NCBI GenBank assembly: GCA_013400155.1
Contig: VXBM01000288.1
Location: 124,001-188,000, forward strand
Source of the DNA: Helopsaltes ochotensis
Taxonomy: Eukaryota > Chordata > Aves > Passeriformes > Locustellidae
DNA: 64,000 bases
Direction of reading: 5' to 3'
Shown in pieces: positions 1-10,000 of the stretch; the first letter of the stretch is position 1; every line of letters begins with the position of its first letter. A program made the translations under genes and the position numbers. The notes beneath the pieces are model-generated. The model saw only the letters and a program-made list of their open reading frames with translations, searched no databases and had not been told where the DNA came from.

Positions 1-21
1 ACCCATTGATAGATACAGTCC

Positions 22-42
22 ATTAAATAAATAAATAAATTT
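22..42. repeat. (AAAT)n microsatellite
   Basis: Four to five AAAT units are read directly. It is short and probably of no functional weight, though it may be length-polymorphic. Confidence 0.85.
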
Positions 43-889
43 AAAATATTTTTAACTGTTTCATTGTTTAGACCTTTAGATTCATATTTTATTCAATAGC
101 AGATGGAAGGGAAGGAGAGGCACTAGAACTGAATACAGCAGCTCAGCAAGGACTAACCTGATCAAGAAGTGTACAACCCTTCAGCCCACATCAGTTATGA
201 TTTTGCTTTTTTTCCTCTGAGATATATGAACCAATTTTGTCTCCAAAACTACTATACTAAGTTTCCCTAAACTCTCTAATTCCTGCTCCTTTTATATTTG
301 TGAATAAAACTCTCATAATGCTGGAACTAGGTACTTCTAGAGCTCTTAATGAATGCCAACTCTCTTTGCTTCAGCTGCCTTGGAGAGGACAACAGACAAG
401 GATATGGTCTAGTTGTAACACCACCAAGGCTCAGTCCCTGTGCTGTGAGAGTTAAAGTCTTCCTTCCTTTCCTTTTCCCCACTCAAGGGCATGGAGGGAA
501 ATCACATCCCTGTTTCTGTCATGTTCTAGGCAGCTGGCAGAGCTTGGGATGGGTCCAGATTTCCTAATGCCAAGAATGGTATTCTCCCTGCTGTGCTGCA
601 TTTTACATAGGATGTAGTGGGAACAGGCCCTTGGTTTACTCCACGCAGTTGTTGACTCTGCAATCAACTCAGGGAATGGAACACGCTTGCTGAATTTGCA
701 TATATGCTTTTTTCAGTCTTCTGTAGATATGTCTGTGTAATAAAAACTCAATAAAATTTTAATGCTTAAAAAAACTCCCAGACAACAAACCAACCCTTTC
801 ATCATTATCTCATTGCAGGCAGGTCACGCCAAGGTGTCACTAGCTCAGAATCTAAACAGCATCTAACCAGCAGAAGTCATTCTTCAAAC

Positions 890-1080
890 ACGAATCCCAG
901 AATGAGCCACTGCATTATGTAACATTTATGAATTATTCATTAGCTCTGGTTTAGCATTCATCCTGCCACTTAAGCTAAAGCCAGCCCTGTATTGCAGGTA
1001 AAAAATAACAGTTTTCATTACAGTGGATAATAATGCAAATTGTTACTTTATTCTTAGCTGGCAATATTGTTACCATGATA
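890..1080. promoter_or_regulatory. Candidate conserved non-coding element (octamer-containing)
   Basis: This non-repetitive AT-rich stretch contains an exact POU octamer (ATGCAAAT, near 1033), several ATTA/TAAT homeodomain cores and a CATTTATGAATTATTCATTA block. Such clustering is common in vertebrate developmental enhancers, but I infer this from texture only. No alignment was possible, so conservation is unproven. Confidence 0.2.
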
Positions 1081-2815
1081 AAGTTACATACAGAGAGAAA
1101 TTGTATGATTTCATACTTTGAAATCCTCTGACACACAATACCCCTGCTTGTAAAGTTGTTTTAGGCATGTACATGTATGTGTGTTTTTATATGTATTTAC
1201 AAAGTCATACAGAGCAGAAACTCTACCTTCGGACTTCGAGTAATACCAGAGAGGCAAAATAAAAGGACTGTGCAAATAACAATATGTTCAAGTAGTCAGT
1301 ATCATGTTATACTTTGGGCTGTGTGCTAAGCAATCCTTCATGTCTGCTTCTCTTTCTTTCTCCATTAATTTTTCAGCATGGCTTTTCCACAATGCATTCA
1401 GCATCTCCATTTTTCAGCTGCAAATGTTATAAATTATATTCCTTGACTTTTCCTTTTGTTTCTGCGCAGCAGTTGAATACATTGATTCCCAAGGATAATA
1501 ACCTACAGTGGTTAGCTCTGCCTGGAACACTGACTGTATAAATCAATATAATTCACTGGTGATATTAATTATTCCAGCATCTTTTTGAGCCCACTGTTGC
1601 AGCTTTCATTCAATTACACTTTATTTAGTCCCCCACAGTTATGTAAGACAGCAGGAACGTGGATTATGTAACATAAAGGACAAGTTCTTTTTACTTTCAC
1701 TCCTCCTGCAGTGAAAGGGTCAAATCCTCCCCAGGCCCATTCAGCTGACTACAAAAGGCGTGAAAGGTTGGATTGCAGTTGGATGGCAGCTCTCTGAATG
1801 TTGGTCCACTGATTTGAACAGAGATTCTCCAATTTTGGTGTTTCATCAGTCTATGGGACCAAAGGACAATAAAATTAACTCTCTGCAGTTTGCCCATCTT
1901 GCCTGTGTAGCCCATGTCCCTGTCCTCAGACCTCCAGAAAACTTTTAAAAGTCCTTGAAAAAAGGTTTGAGAGCAAGCCTGAGGGATCAGCTCCCTTACA
2001 GCTTAGGACTGGGTATCCCCAGGGCCTGTGCAGGCTATCCAGATCCACATTCAGGATTTCTGAAGGAGAGCTGGGAAATGGTGAAGATCAGATGGTGTCG
2101 TGCATGCATAAGACGTAAAATTTAACATTAAAGAGTCTAGATGTATGAAACAGCAGGAACACCCTTTCATGAAAATTCAGCTCTGTGGTGGTAATTTTGA
2201 AGTATGTGCCACTACTGTTTACATACTGTACATATGCAGTGATTAATTGCTTTCATTCTCTGCACAATTTCTTAAATTTTCTCTTTTCTATCTCTCTTTT
2301 TTTTTCTTCTTCATCCTTTATCATTGTCCTAAGCCTAACATTAACATGGGAAAACTACAGAGAAGTCACAGATGTATTACTGTAAATTTAGTCCTATACT
2401 TTGCACTTGAGATTAAATCTGTGTCACTAAGGGCATTGCAGATGAAGTTCCTGTCCCAGAGGACTTGATATTACTATACAGGAGATTAACAGGGGGTTGT
2501 GACTGGGCATTTGGATTGATACCTTCCATGCTGTAATTTGTTGTCACAGCCCTGGGTTAAGTGTGCAGGTCTTGAAGACATCATATGTCTTCAGTGCTTT
2601 CAACAAAGTGGAAAAAAATCTTGAAATTTTCCACTATGTTATTCTATGCAATTGCTCATTGTAGTAGTAATATAACTCTTGATAATTAAAATGAGTACTA
2701 GCAATTAAATTAATGTCTTACAATGCCCAGCTTCACATAATATTAAATAATGGTTGTTTCTGCAGGAAATACTTTTTCAGGGGATGATTATGACATGGTT
2801 TCCTTTGTTTCACAG

Positions 2816-2956
2816 CAAAAAATTCTTCAAAGGCTTGACAAAATCCTCAATCTCCTAATGAGAAGGAGAAGCAGAAGGGGAGAAGGGAAGAAAAGAGTCA
2901 GCAAGCTGAAGAGCTTGGAAAATGAAACTAAGATTATCACACCCTCAAATTATTGA
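2816..2956 (+). CDS. Possible terminal coding exon, unidentified
   Basis: The boundary at 2815/2816 has the features of a real 3' splice site: a branch-point-like TTATGAC, then a pyrimidine-rich tract ending in TTTGTTTCACAG. Read in phase 0 from 2816, the sequence encodes 46 residues before a TGA at 2954-2956. It starts with an amphipathic leucine-rich segment (QKILQRLDKILNLL), followed by a strongly basic patch (RRRSRR...GKKR) and a polar tail ending in PSNY. The same frame runs open upstream to an ATG at 2750, so a single-exon small ORF is also possible. I do not recognise the family. Helix plus basic tail is seen at the C-termini of some secreted cytokines and of nuclear proteins, but that is no identification. 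No matching upstream exon was found, and no clear AATAAA follows within about 2 kb. Confidence 0.2.
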   Translation, partial: QKILQRLDKILNLLMRRRSRRGEGKKRVSKLKSLENETKIITPSNY

Positions 2957-5779
2957 TAACCATCTAAATTCAGTTTTTATTAAGCCCATTTGATGTATAA
3001 GTCAAGGATATATGGAGTATTTTTCTTGATTTCAGTACTTTATTGTTCTTAAGATAGGCAAAGATTTTCTCCATTATTTCTCAACTATTATGGTGAGGTA
3101 TAAAGCAGCAGAACATTAGATAATGAGTGTATCAGTATATTCAGAAGGGTTGTAATAGTTTTTATGTTATTTCAGATTACTATCCAGATAGATGCCTGCT
3201 GCTGAAACATATTTTAGCCATCAAAATTGAAGTCTATGCAAGTACTCACTGCAGAAGAGAATACATATTCCAAGAAAATTTAGTCCCCTTCTCAGTTGTT
3301 CCAGGAGTTGCCCAAAAAAATGTGGTTTTCAAGTACTAAGTAAAATTGCATTTCTCTCACCTCTTCAAAATACAAAAGGAAGCATAGAGTTAGCTGTAAA
3401 ATAAGTTTCTCTTGAAAGCTCAGCTTACAGATGAATCATCTGTACCTATAATTTTCTTTTTCTGATTGCCTGTCTTCCAACATTAAGACTAGGCTGTCAC
3501 AGTGAGCTACTTGTTCCAGGTGTCTACCAATGACAGTTCAGTGGCCAGATCCTGCTCTTTAATCTCCTGAATTTCTCATTAACGGTTGAATATGTATATT
3601 TAGATTGACTTTTATGGTTTTATTTCAAGAATTCCACTAACATAGGAAACAAAACTGCAGTTTAAGCCAAGTTCTCATCTGATTTTGTATGACTGTCAGT
3701 CATAGTTACAGGTCAGAAGATACTTTGCCAAACTTGAACTGAATTTTTGGAAGATAAAAGGAAATTCGGGACTGTCCATTTTTTTTAGTACAACTTTCTA
3801 GTCTAGACTACCATTGTAAGATAGAATGAAATTACCTATTGCTGGGCCTCCACAAACCAAATTGGAATTCTAAATATAGAGATGTCAGATTCACATCTGC
3901 ATTTAGCTTCTATTTGTATTGTTTCCCCCTTCCTTTCCAGTTGCATTTACCCTATAGTGCTGTGTTGTGCCTTCTAGTTCACTGCCATGTGGAACTTACT
4001 CCTGATTAAATTTTCCAATTGCTTTGGAAACAGCCGGGTGCTGTGGAATCCACAGTGAACAACTTGGAACTTGGAATGCTCAGCAAAAAGAAACAGCGTG
4101 GGTTTCTGTGGATTCCGTATTAAGTATTTTGGTTTGATTCTCTTCTAAATGGTACCACAAATATGTACAGAGTAAAGAAGTTTATTCTAATATATGCCGT
4201 TATAACCTCCTGGGACTTAGTATGTCTCTCTTTGGAGACCTCTCTTGAGAGACAACTGCCCAGCTGGAGTCTCCAGTCTCCTGTTCAAAGGCGGTTTCAG
4301 CTCCTGCTCTGAATGCTATTTCAGGAAGGAAAGGACAAAGCTGATTTTTAAAGTTTTACTAGATTTATCTGACAGCGACCCCTCTCTTGATTTAGACCAC
4401 ACTGATGTAATCACAGACATTTTGCAGAGCTGCACGGGAGAAAGCAGATCTCACCTGAGGAAGCTGTTGAAAAGCAAACCCCATCCTTCTGAAGTGTCTT
4501 TGCCTTTTTGCAATTTGAGATTTTTCTGACTGCTTTATTGTGCCTTCACTTGCCCAGATTTTTCTCCTCTGTGCTCACTTTTGCACAAATGTAATCAAAA
4601 GCATAACATTCATCAACTTCACCAAATGGTTAGATCAGGCCCAGGGAGCTCCTGTCACTCTGGGGTACAGGGCACTCACACAGTCATTGGGCTTGTGCTG
4701 AGCCAAGTGCTGGGCCCAGTCCCTTTAGTCCCAGGTGTATGGTGCTGGGAGAGAATGAGGCAGAAGTGTAAGATACACCAGCTGGGATTTCTCATTTCAT
4801 TTGCAGCTCCAGGGTGGGAAATACCAAATGGATTGCAGTGGGGACAGGTTTCTAGCAACAGTAATCAGCAAGTGACTGATTTTGTGGCTGGCATCTTCTT
4901 GGCTCCCCTGTATGTTCCACTTTTGCATAGTTGCTGGAGAGCTGTGAAGCTGTCTATAGGTGAGAGAGTGTGAATTTACTGCTACACCATTACCATTTAT
5001 TTTTTGGATATGTCTTTCTTTAATGTTCTATGCCCCAAACACTTGCATCACCCTGTCTAGGAATGCTTTATGCTAAAAGCAGCTAATTCTTCCTCTACTT
5101 ACAGTTATATCTTTTATAAAAGTGCATTTATTATGCCATAAATGCCTCTAAGCTGCTGAAAATGGTACCTCTTTCATTGCACGGTGAGGGCTCATTACTG
5201 CCTATCTTGGAGATGATTTTACTCTGTTTTTCTTCTGTGTTTTGTATCACCAGATGAGAACACACCTTCTCAAAGGGAAACATGCTAATATTAACTTCAT
5301 GCATTTGTGCCCTAAATCCCTGGGCAAGCAACCAGTTGAAAGCTGTATGTGCTGAGCAGGGGTCTAGCACTGCCTGGCAGGACAGGGGTGGGGCAGAAGT
5401 GTAGTTTCCTTTCCCTCAGTGGAGGCTGTTGTTCAGGTCTTACGGTCTGTTAGCTGCCAGATTTTGTTAAACCTAGAGGCACTCACTTAGAAGACTTTTC
5501 TTTCACCAATTTAGTTTGAAACCAGCCAACAGGCTTAGAAATGAGGTGGAAGGAATATTAACAGCAGATGAATAGGCAGATGGCACAACTGTATACATTT
5601 AATTTCCTGTGGGAAACCAGATGGAGTTTTCTGTCAGAAACTTGCAGTTTTGAAACATTTAATGGGAAGTCGTTTGAAGCACACCTCTGTAAGTTGCAGG
5701 GACTTAAATGTGATGTCCTAGTCTTTGTGCATATGTTAGTCCTGTGTGAATAATCACATACTGAAACCCCCCTATATCG
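2957..5779. other. Non-coding DNA, no gene recognised
   Basis: The span is unique-looking AT-rich sequence. A 94-codon frame at 4245-4529 has a mildly protein-like acidic stretch (near 4370-4460) after a passable acceptor (ATCTGACAG at about 4374). It starts on TTG, has no clear donor and matches nothing I know, so I do not call it a gene. A 12-nt palindrome lies at 3799-3810. The only stronger structure is the inverted repeat near 4.04 kb. Confidence 0.55.
4041..4116. repeat. Short palindrome with a distal inverted copy
   Basis: Positions 4041-4055 read CTGTGGAATCCACAG, with 7-bp arms around one base. The last 11 bases (4045-4055) have an exact inverted copy at 4106-4116 (CTGTGGATTCC), 50 nt downstream. 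The two copies could pair as a hairpin with a larger loop. The spacing and arm length are only mildly beyond chance. Confidence 0.7.
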
Positions 5780-5915
5780 TAAGTGACTCATCTTTTCTTC
5801 TATTTATCATTTCCTCTGTGCTGGCATTCCCTGTCTGGGAAATGGGAATAGCACTATCTCTTACCTCCTGTCAGCACTGTAGATTGAACCTCATAAAAAT
5901 CCTGTACGAAGTGCT
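5780..5915 (+). mobile_element. Ancient MIR-like SINE remnant
   Basis: The order of motifs follows a MIR SINE read in the sense direction. An AAGTGACTCA-type block comes first, then TTCCTCTGTGCTGGCATTCC, then CTGTCTGGGAAATGGGAATAG, a TTACCTCCTGTCAGCACTGT region, and a run ending in GTACGAAGTGCT. In MIR the matching parts are the CTCTGTGCCTCAGTTTCC, CTGTAAAATGGGGATAATA, CCTCACAGGGTTGTTGTGAGGATTAAATGAG and TGTAAAGCGCT blocks. The match is diverged and comes from memory of the consensus, so the boundaries are approximate. No coding capacity is expected. Confidence 0.5.
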
Positions 5916-6256
5916 ACTGAAAAGCTGACAAGGAAAGAGATTTTTGTTTTCAAATTAGGACTTACCTATGATGCAGAAGGAAGGGCCATATTCTCAGCAA
6001 TAAAACAAAGATTCCCTTCCAGTAGAACTGTCTGGTGCTGCCAGACTGTGTGTGAAAGAGGCTGCAGTCCTGAGGATTACTGGTGTGTAGTCCCACACCT
6101 CATGGCACTGCCATAATGCATTTGTATGGGATGGTTTCACAAAGACTGGACAAATAGGATTGTCTCTGGCATTTCCCAGTGCTTGGCTTTTATACTTTAC
6201 TAACAATCCTGTAAGCTCCTTGTCATATATGGATGTATAACAGTGGATTTCCTCCC

Positions 6257-6292
6257 CTTGTGCAGGGGGACAGAAGTGTCCCCCTGCACAAG
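6257..6292. repeat. Perfect 16-bp hairpin, 4-nt loop
   Basis: The left arm CTTGTGCAGGGGGACA (6257-6272) and right arm TGTCCCCCTGCACAAG (6277-6292) are exact reverse complements around the loop GAAG. Pairing stops abruptly on both sides: the next three outward positions do not pair. That pattern fits one arm being a local inverted copy of the other, rather than an extended conserved RNA fold. The stem is shorter than a typical microRNA precursor stem, and no T-tract terminator logic applies in this genome type. Confidence 0.95.
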
Positions 6293-8391
6293 AAATACAG
6301 GGACATGCTCTGGTAATGAAGGAGCTCAGTACAAACCATCTGGTTTTAACCCATCTGTGAAACACCTAAGTGACCATGAAGTAGTTCCAAATCCAAAATT
6401 TCACTGCAACAGTCATGTTAGAATCTCTGCAAAAGTACCAGGAACACCAGCTGTCTTCTGCTTTCTTATATCAAACACACTAGAAGCAGAAGCTGTGAGC
6501 AGTTTTGCATTTGATGCTGGAAGTGGTTTGACACTGCATTGATAGGATAAAAATATCTGAGGAACCACATGTCACAGACTTACAGCAGATTTCAGGGATG
6601 AATAACAGGTATCTCACCTGTTATCTTTTTGTCAACAGTTTGTTCAAATACCAAGACAAGTATTCCAAAATGCAGTGAAAAGATCAGTCTTTGGTAACAT
6701 TCTCTAACTGACTTTTACAAATGGTGTGTCATCCTGAAAATATACTTGACAATTCTTCTGTGCATCTGGAGGGCTACCAAATGTGTCTGCTTTTCCATGA
6801 GAGCTTAGATCTCCCTGGGGCCAGAAAGCCTCATCAACTTTTTAAACCTGAGTTTTGGAGACCTGTTTGACATGAGAGGCATGATAAATAAGGTCTGACA
6901 CAGGAAGGAGTTCTGTGTTTCCGTTCTCATTTGGCTGTCAATGTGTGATGAGGATACCTTGAAAATGCATGAGTTCTTGCAAATCAAATTACCCAGGCTG
7001 GGGCCTGGATGGATTACAGAGGAGAACATTTATGTCACTCTATGTCTATGAAAACATATAAGAAAGTTTTCTAGATGTTATCTAGAACATGATAATTAAA
7101 ACCTTTCTTACTGATTCAATAGTTAGTTCTTCTGCACTTTTAACTGCCAGTGTAGAAGTGTTCGTTGTTTACAACCTTCATAAGTTACATACCATGCTTC
7201 AAAATCTGACATTGAATTGCTGATACCTTCTGGAAACAAAATAAAACAAAAACCCCAAAAAACCAAAAAATTTCCATGCTGTCTTGGAAACTCTGCTTGG
7301 GTTTGTTGGTAGTTTTGCTATTGAAAGTCACTGTCCTCTCCTGTTTTCTAGCAAAGGTTTTTATCTCAAAAAGAAAGCCAGAAAAGGATACTAGGAAAAT
7401 GTAAAAAGGAGAGTGTGGCAAAGGCTGAAAACGTTTATCCATAGGAACTTTCCAAAATTTGTCATTATTTATACACCTGAAAATATGACTGCTGTCTTGC
7501 CCTTGAAACAACAGACAGGCTTAGTTATTAACTAAAACTTTTATTAATAGGGGAAAGAGGGAATGTAGACACCTTAAGAGCACTCTGTTCTCAGTACTGG
7601 AGTCGTGTGTCCTTTGTTTTGAAATTGTCATTAGAGTAAAAGGTGCAGCTCCTTGATAAGAAGCAGTATCTAGTTAAAGATGCACCGTCACTTCTGCCTT
7701 TCCAGGGAATTATTTCAAGTGAAGAGGCAATGTCTGTCAGCTTTCTGTGAAGAAAGGTCAGGCCATCAGCCACCTTGCTTATCTTATGCCAACCAAATGA
7801 ATGATGAGCAGCTGCTGCTGCCTCATAGGTTCCTTGAACATTTTGCAGCTTCTTTTGTCAATGAGGAGTCCATAATAGTGCCCCCAAACTGCTGATTGTT
7901 CTTCACACCGGGCTGTGTGCTCAGAGCATGAGATGATTTATTTAAGATCACAAAGACTATAACTCTCCCTAACCTGGACATGGCTAAAGTGTCTAAATAA
8001 CTTGTTAGTGTTGATTTCTGCAAGAAAGGAGAGAGAAAGCCCTGGCCCTATGACAATTCTGGAAGCAGAACTGGTTGTCAGCATCATATCCAAGGGGCTT
8101 TCTTTTAGTAAGAGTGATCATAATGGGTTGCTACTTGCATTATAACCAAGATTAGAGACTTAAATATCAGTTCAAATTATACTGTGGGACATTTGGTGGG
8201 AACACAGCAAATGTTGGTTGCTTGTCCTAAAGGTCTCATATATACGATCTAAAAAGAGAAGCAATGGCTTCTTCCTCCTAAGAGGGTTTGCTGTGCAATA
8301 CCATGAACTGCATCTTTGCTTGGATGTGGATTTTCACTGTGTAGAGCAGTGAGGATTTGCCTATTTGATCAGCCGTGTAACATTTTGTGAT

Positions 8392-8432
8392 AGACAGAGC
8401 TCTCTTCACACCCACTGAAGAGAGCTCTGTCT
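8392..8432. repeat. Perfect 17-bp hairpin, 7-nt loop
   Basis: The left arm AGACAGAGCTCTCTTCA (8392-8408) and right arm TGAAGAGAGCTCTGTCT (8416-8432) are exact reverse complements around the loop CACCCAC. One G-T wobble could extend it by a base, and then pairing is lost. It is the longest perfect local inverted repeat I found here. It could extrude as a cruciform or fold in a transcript, but nothing shows that it is transcribed. Confidence 0.95.
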
Positions 8433-9742
8433 GCCCTGTAGGGGACTGGAACCCATTGCATTGTCATTTTCCTTGGAACACCAGCACCTAGAGGAATGCC
8501 AGCTAATACATGGGGTGACAGAGACATTAATATCAGAGTTGTTGCTGCTTCTGTGTTGTCTAATGACTCGTCTGTTTGAGATAAATTATGCACAAAGAGA
8601 GGAGACTGCTGAGAGTGTCCTTCATGATATGTGAAGTAGAAAAGCGCTCCAGTGAACTCCCAAAGTGCGAAAACGATTTTGTATTTCAGCAATTCCCTTA
8701 TTGAAAATGAGCAGAACCTAAATAATGCAGAATCTTGTGACTGCTCTGTTTAAATTAGTTCCTCTTTTGTTTGCGTTCATTTGTTCAACCACAGCACTCT
8801 GTGCCAGCCATTGACTGCACAAATGCAAGTGATGGCAAGTTTTCTTTATGTGCTTAATCTATTTATTGAAATGTTCAATTTAGCTTTCTTTTTTTCTAAA
8901 AGTGCTAAAGGATTAGGAGCCCAACTCCATTTGAAATTCAGTGGATGACAGATATCAATTCCCTTAGGCTTCTTCAAAAGTCCCATTTGCTTTCTCTAGT
9001 GACAATTATCAAATATGTGTGTTTAAACTAATAAATAAAGCTTGGCAGCAACCAACCTGTGTGTTCTGTGACATGAAGGAAATTGCATCTATCCATGCAA
9101 CTGTGGGAAAATTGTGCAGGCAGAACTAACAGTAAACAATTAGGCAAAAATACGTATATCTCTTGATATTCCTTGTCCCACCATTCTTAGACATGAAAGA
9201 TGTTTGCATGTGCAATGAGATCTTTCTGTTTAAGTTTAATAGAAAGAGTGTGCTGAAGTGTTAGTGTCTCTAATACAGTGGTGTGTACAGTGCTTGGCAA
9301 AATATTTGTGGATTTTGCTATGCCCAAGTACAAAATGCCCAAGTGTAGGAAATTAATGTCATAGTCATAATTGATCCAAGGAGGATTTGGTGGCCACATC
9401 TAGCAAAATTCAGAAAATAGGACAGAATCATGAAAATATGAAAAGTCTTGAATGTTTTGACCTTGTTTTGGACATTAGGCAGCAACAGTGTGTGGTTTCT
9501 TTCCCCTGTCCCTGAAAGTCTGAGTATAACACAGATGTTTATTGCAAGTCACATCAAAGAGTAGGCCACAGCATATCAAGGAGAGATAATGATTTGTGAG
9601 AGAGCAGCTAATCTGCTTCCATACAAAAATGAGAGATATGGAAAGCACTGTAAAAAGAGTAAGGGATGTTTTATATCGATGCTTAATAAGCTGCCTTTTC
9701 TCTGTTGAGAAATTCAAATGAGAAACCCACCTCCATCTCCTC

Positions 9743-9769
9743 ACCTCAGCCTCTCTCAGAGGCTGAGGT
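9743..9769. repeat. Perfect 12-bp hairpin, 3-nt loop
   Basis: ACCTCAGCCTCT (9743-9754) and AGAGGCTGAGGT (9758-9769) are exact reverse complements separated by CTC. The flanks do not extend the stem. It resembles the hairpins at 6257 and 8392 in form, but not in sequence. Confidence 0.95.
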
Positions 9770-10000
9770 ATAATTGACTTGGATCAGTTCAATGGTTTTG
9801 TCTGGAAGACAATTGAGAAAACAATTTCCACTTTTTGATGTTGTCTTTGCCTCTTTCAGTCCTGCATTCAGAAGCTTCCCAGTAAAATATTGTTCATCAG
9901 CTTCCTGAATTTTGTACTTTCTCATTGTTTGTGTACTAGTAATGTGTGGAGTTTCCAGAAACCATGAACAACACACAAAAGAGAAATATTTTTCTTCAAG

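Larger units (their letters stand above)
1..2815. other. Non-coding AT-rich DNA, no gene recognised
   Basis: The span opens with a short AAAT microsatellite. Open frames here are at most about 75 codons, low in complexity and unlike any family I know. Two AATAAA hexamers at 739-744 and 750-755 lie just before a run of seven A at 768-774. That could be an old mRNA 3' end, but it is weak in DNA this AT-rich. Part of the span (890-1080) has the texture of a conserved non-coding element. Confidence 0.6.
5916..10000. other. Non-coding DNA with several perfect hairpins
   Basis: No gene is recognised. The span holds three strong local inverted repeats, listed separately, and minor ones such as TAACAGGT/ACCTGTTA at 6603-6623. 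An A-rich patch near 7225-7275 gives a spurious minus-strand frame of about 108 codons. The frames at 5994-6365 (minus) and 8369-8692 (minus) run across the hairpins and have no domain signal. Confidence 0.55.

Noticed and set aside
4245..4529. 94-codon frame with a protein-like acidic stretch
   Set aside because: It begins at TTG rather than ATG, lacks a clear donor site, and matches no family I know. A weak acceptor alone is not enough.
5340..5390. GCTGAGCAGGGGTCTAGCA considered as a second CR1 3' end
   Set aside because: Only a short resemblance. The CCAGAGGTCCCTTCC block and terminal ATTCTRTG repeats are missing.
6257..6292. Hairpins at 6257 and 8392 considered as microRNA precursors or terminators
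   Set aside because: Stems of 16-17 bp that stop abruptly are too short for a standard microRNA precursor, and intrinsic terminators do not apply to a vertebrate genome.
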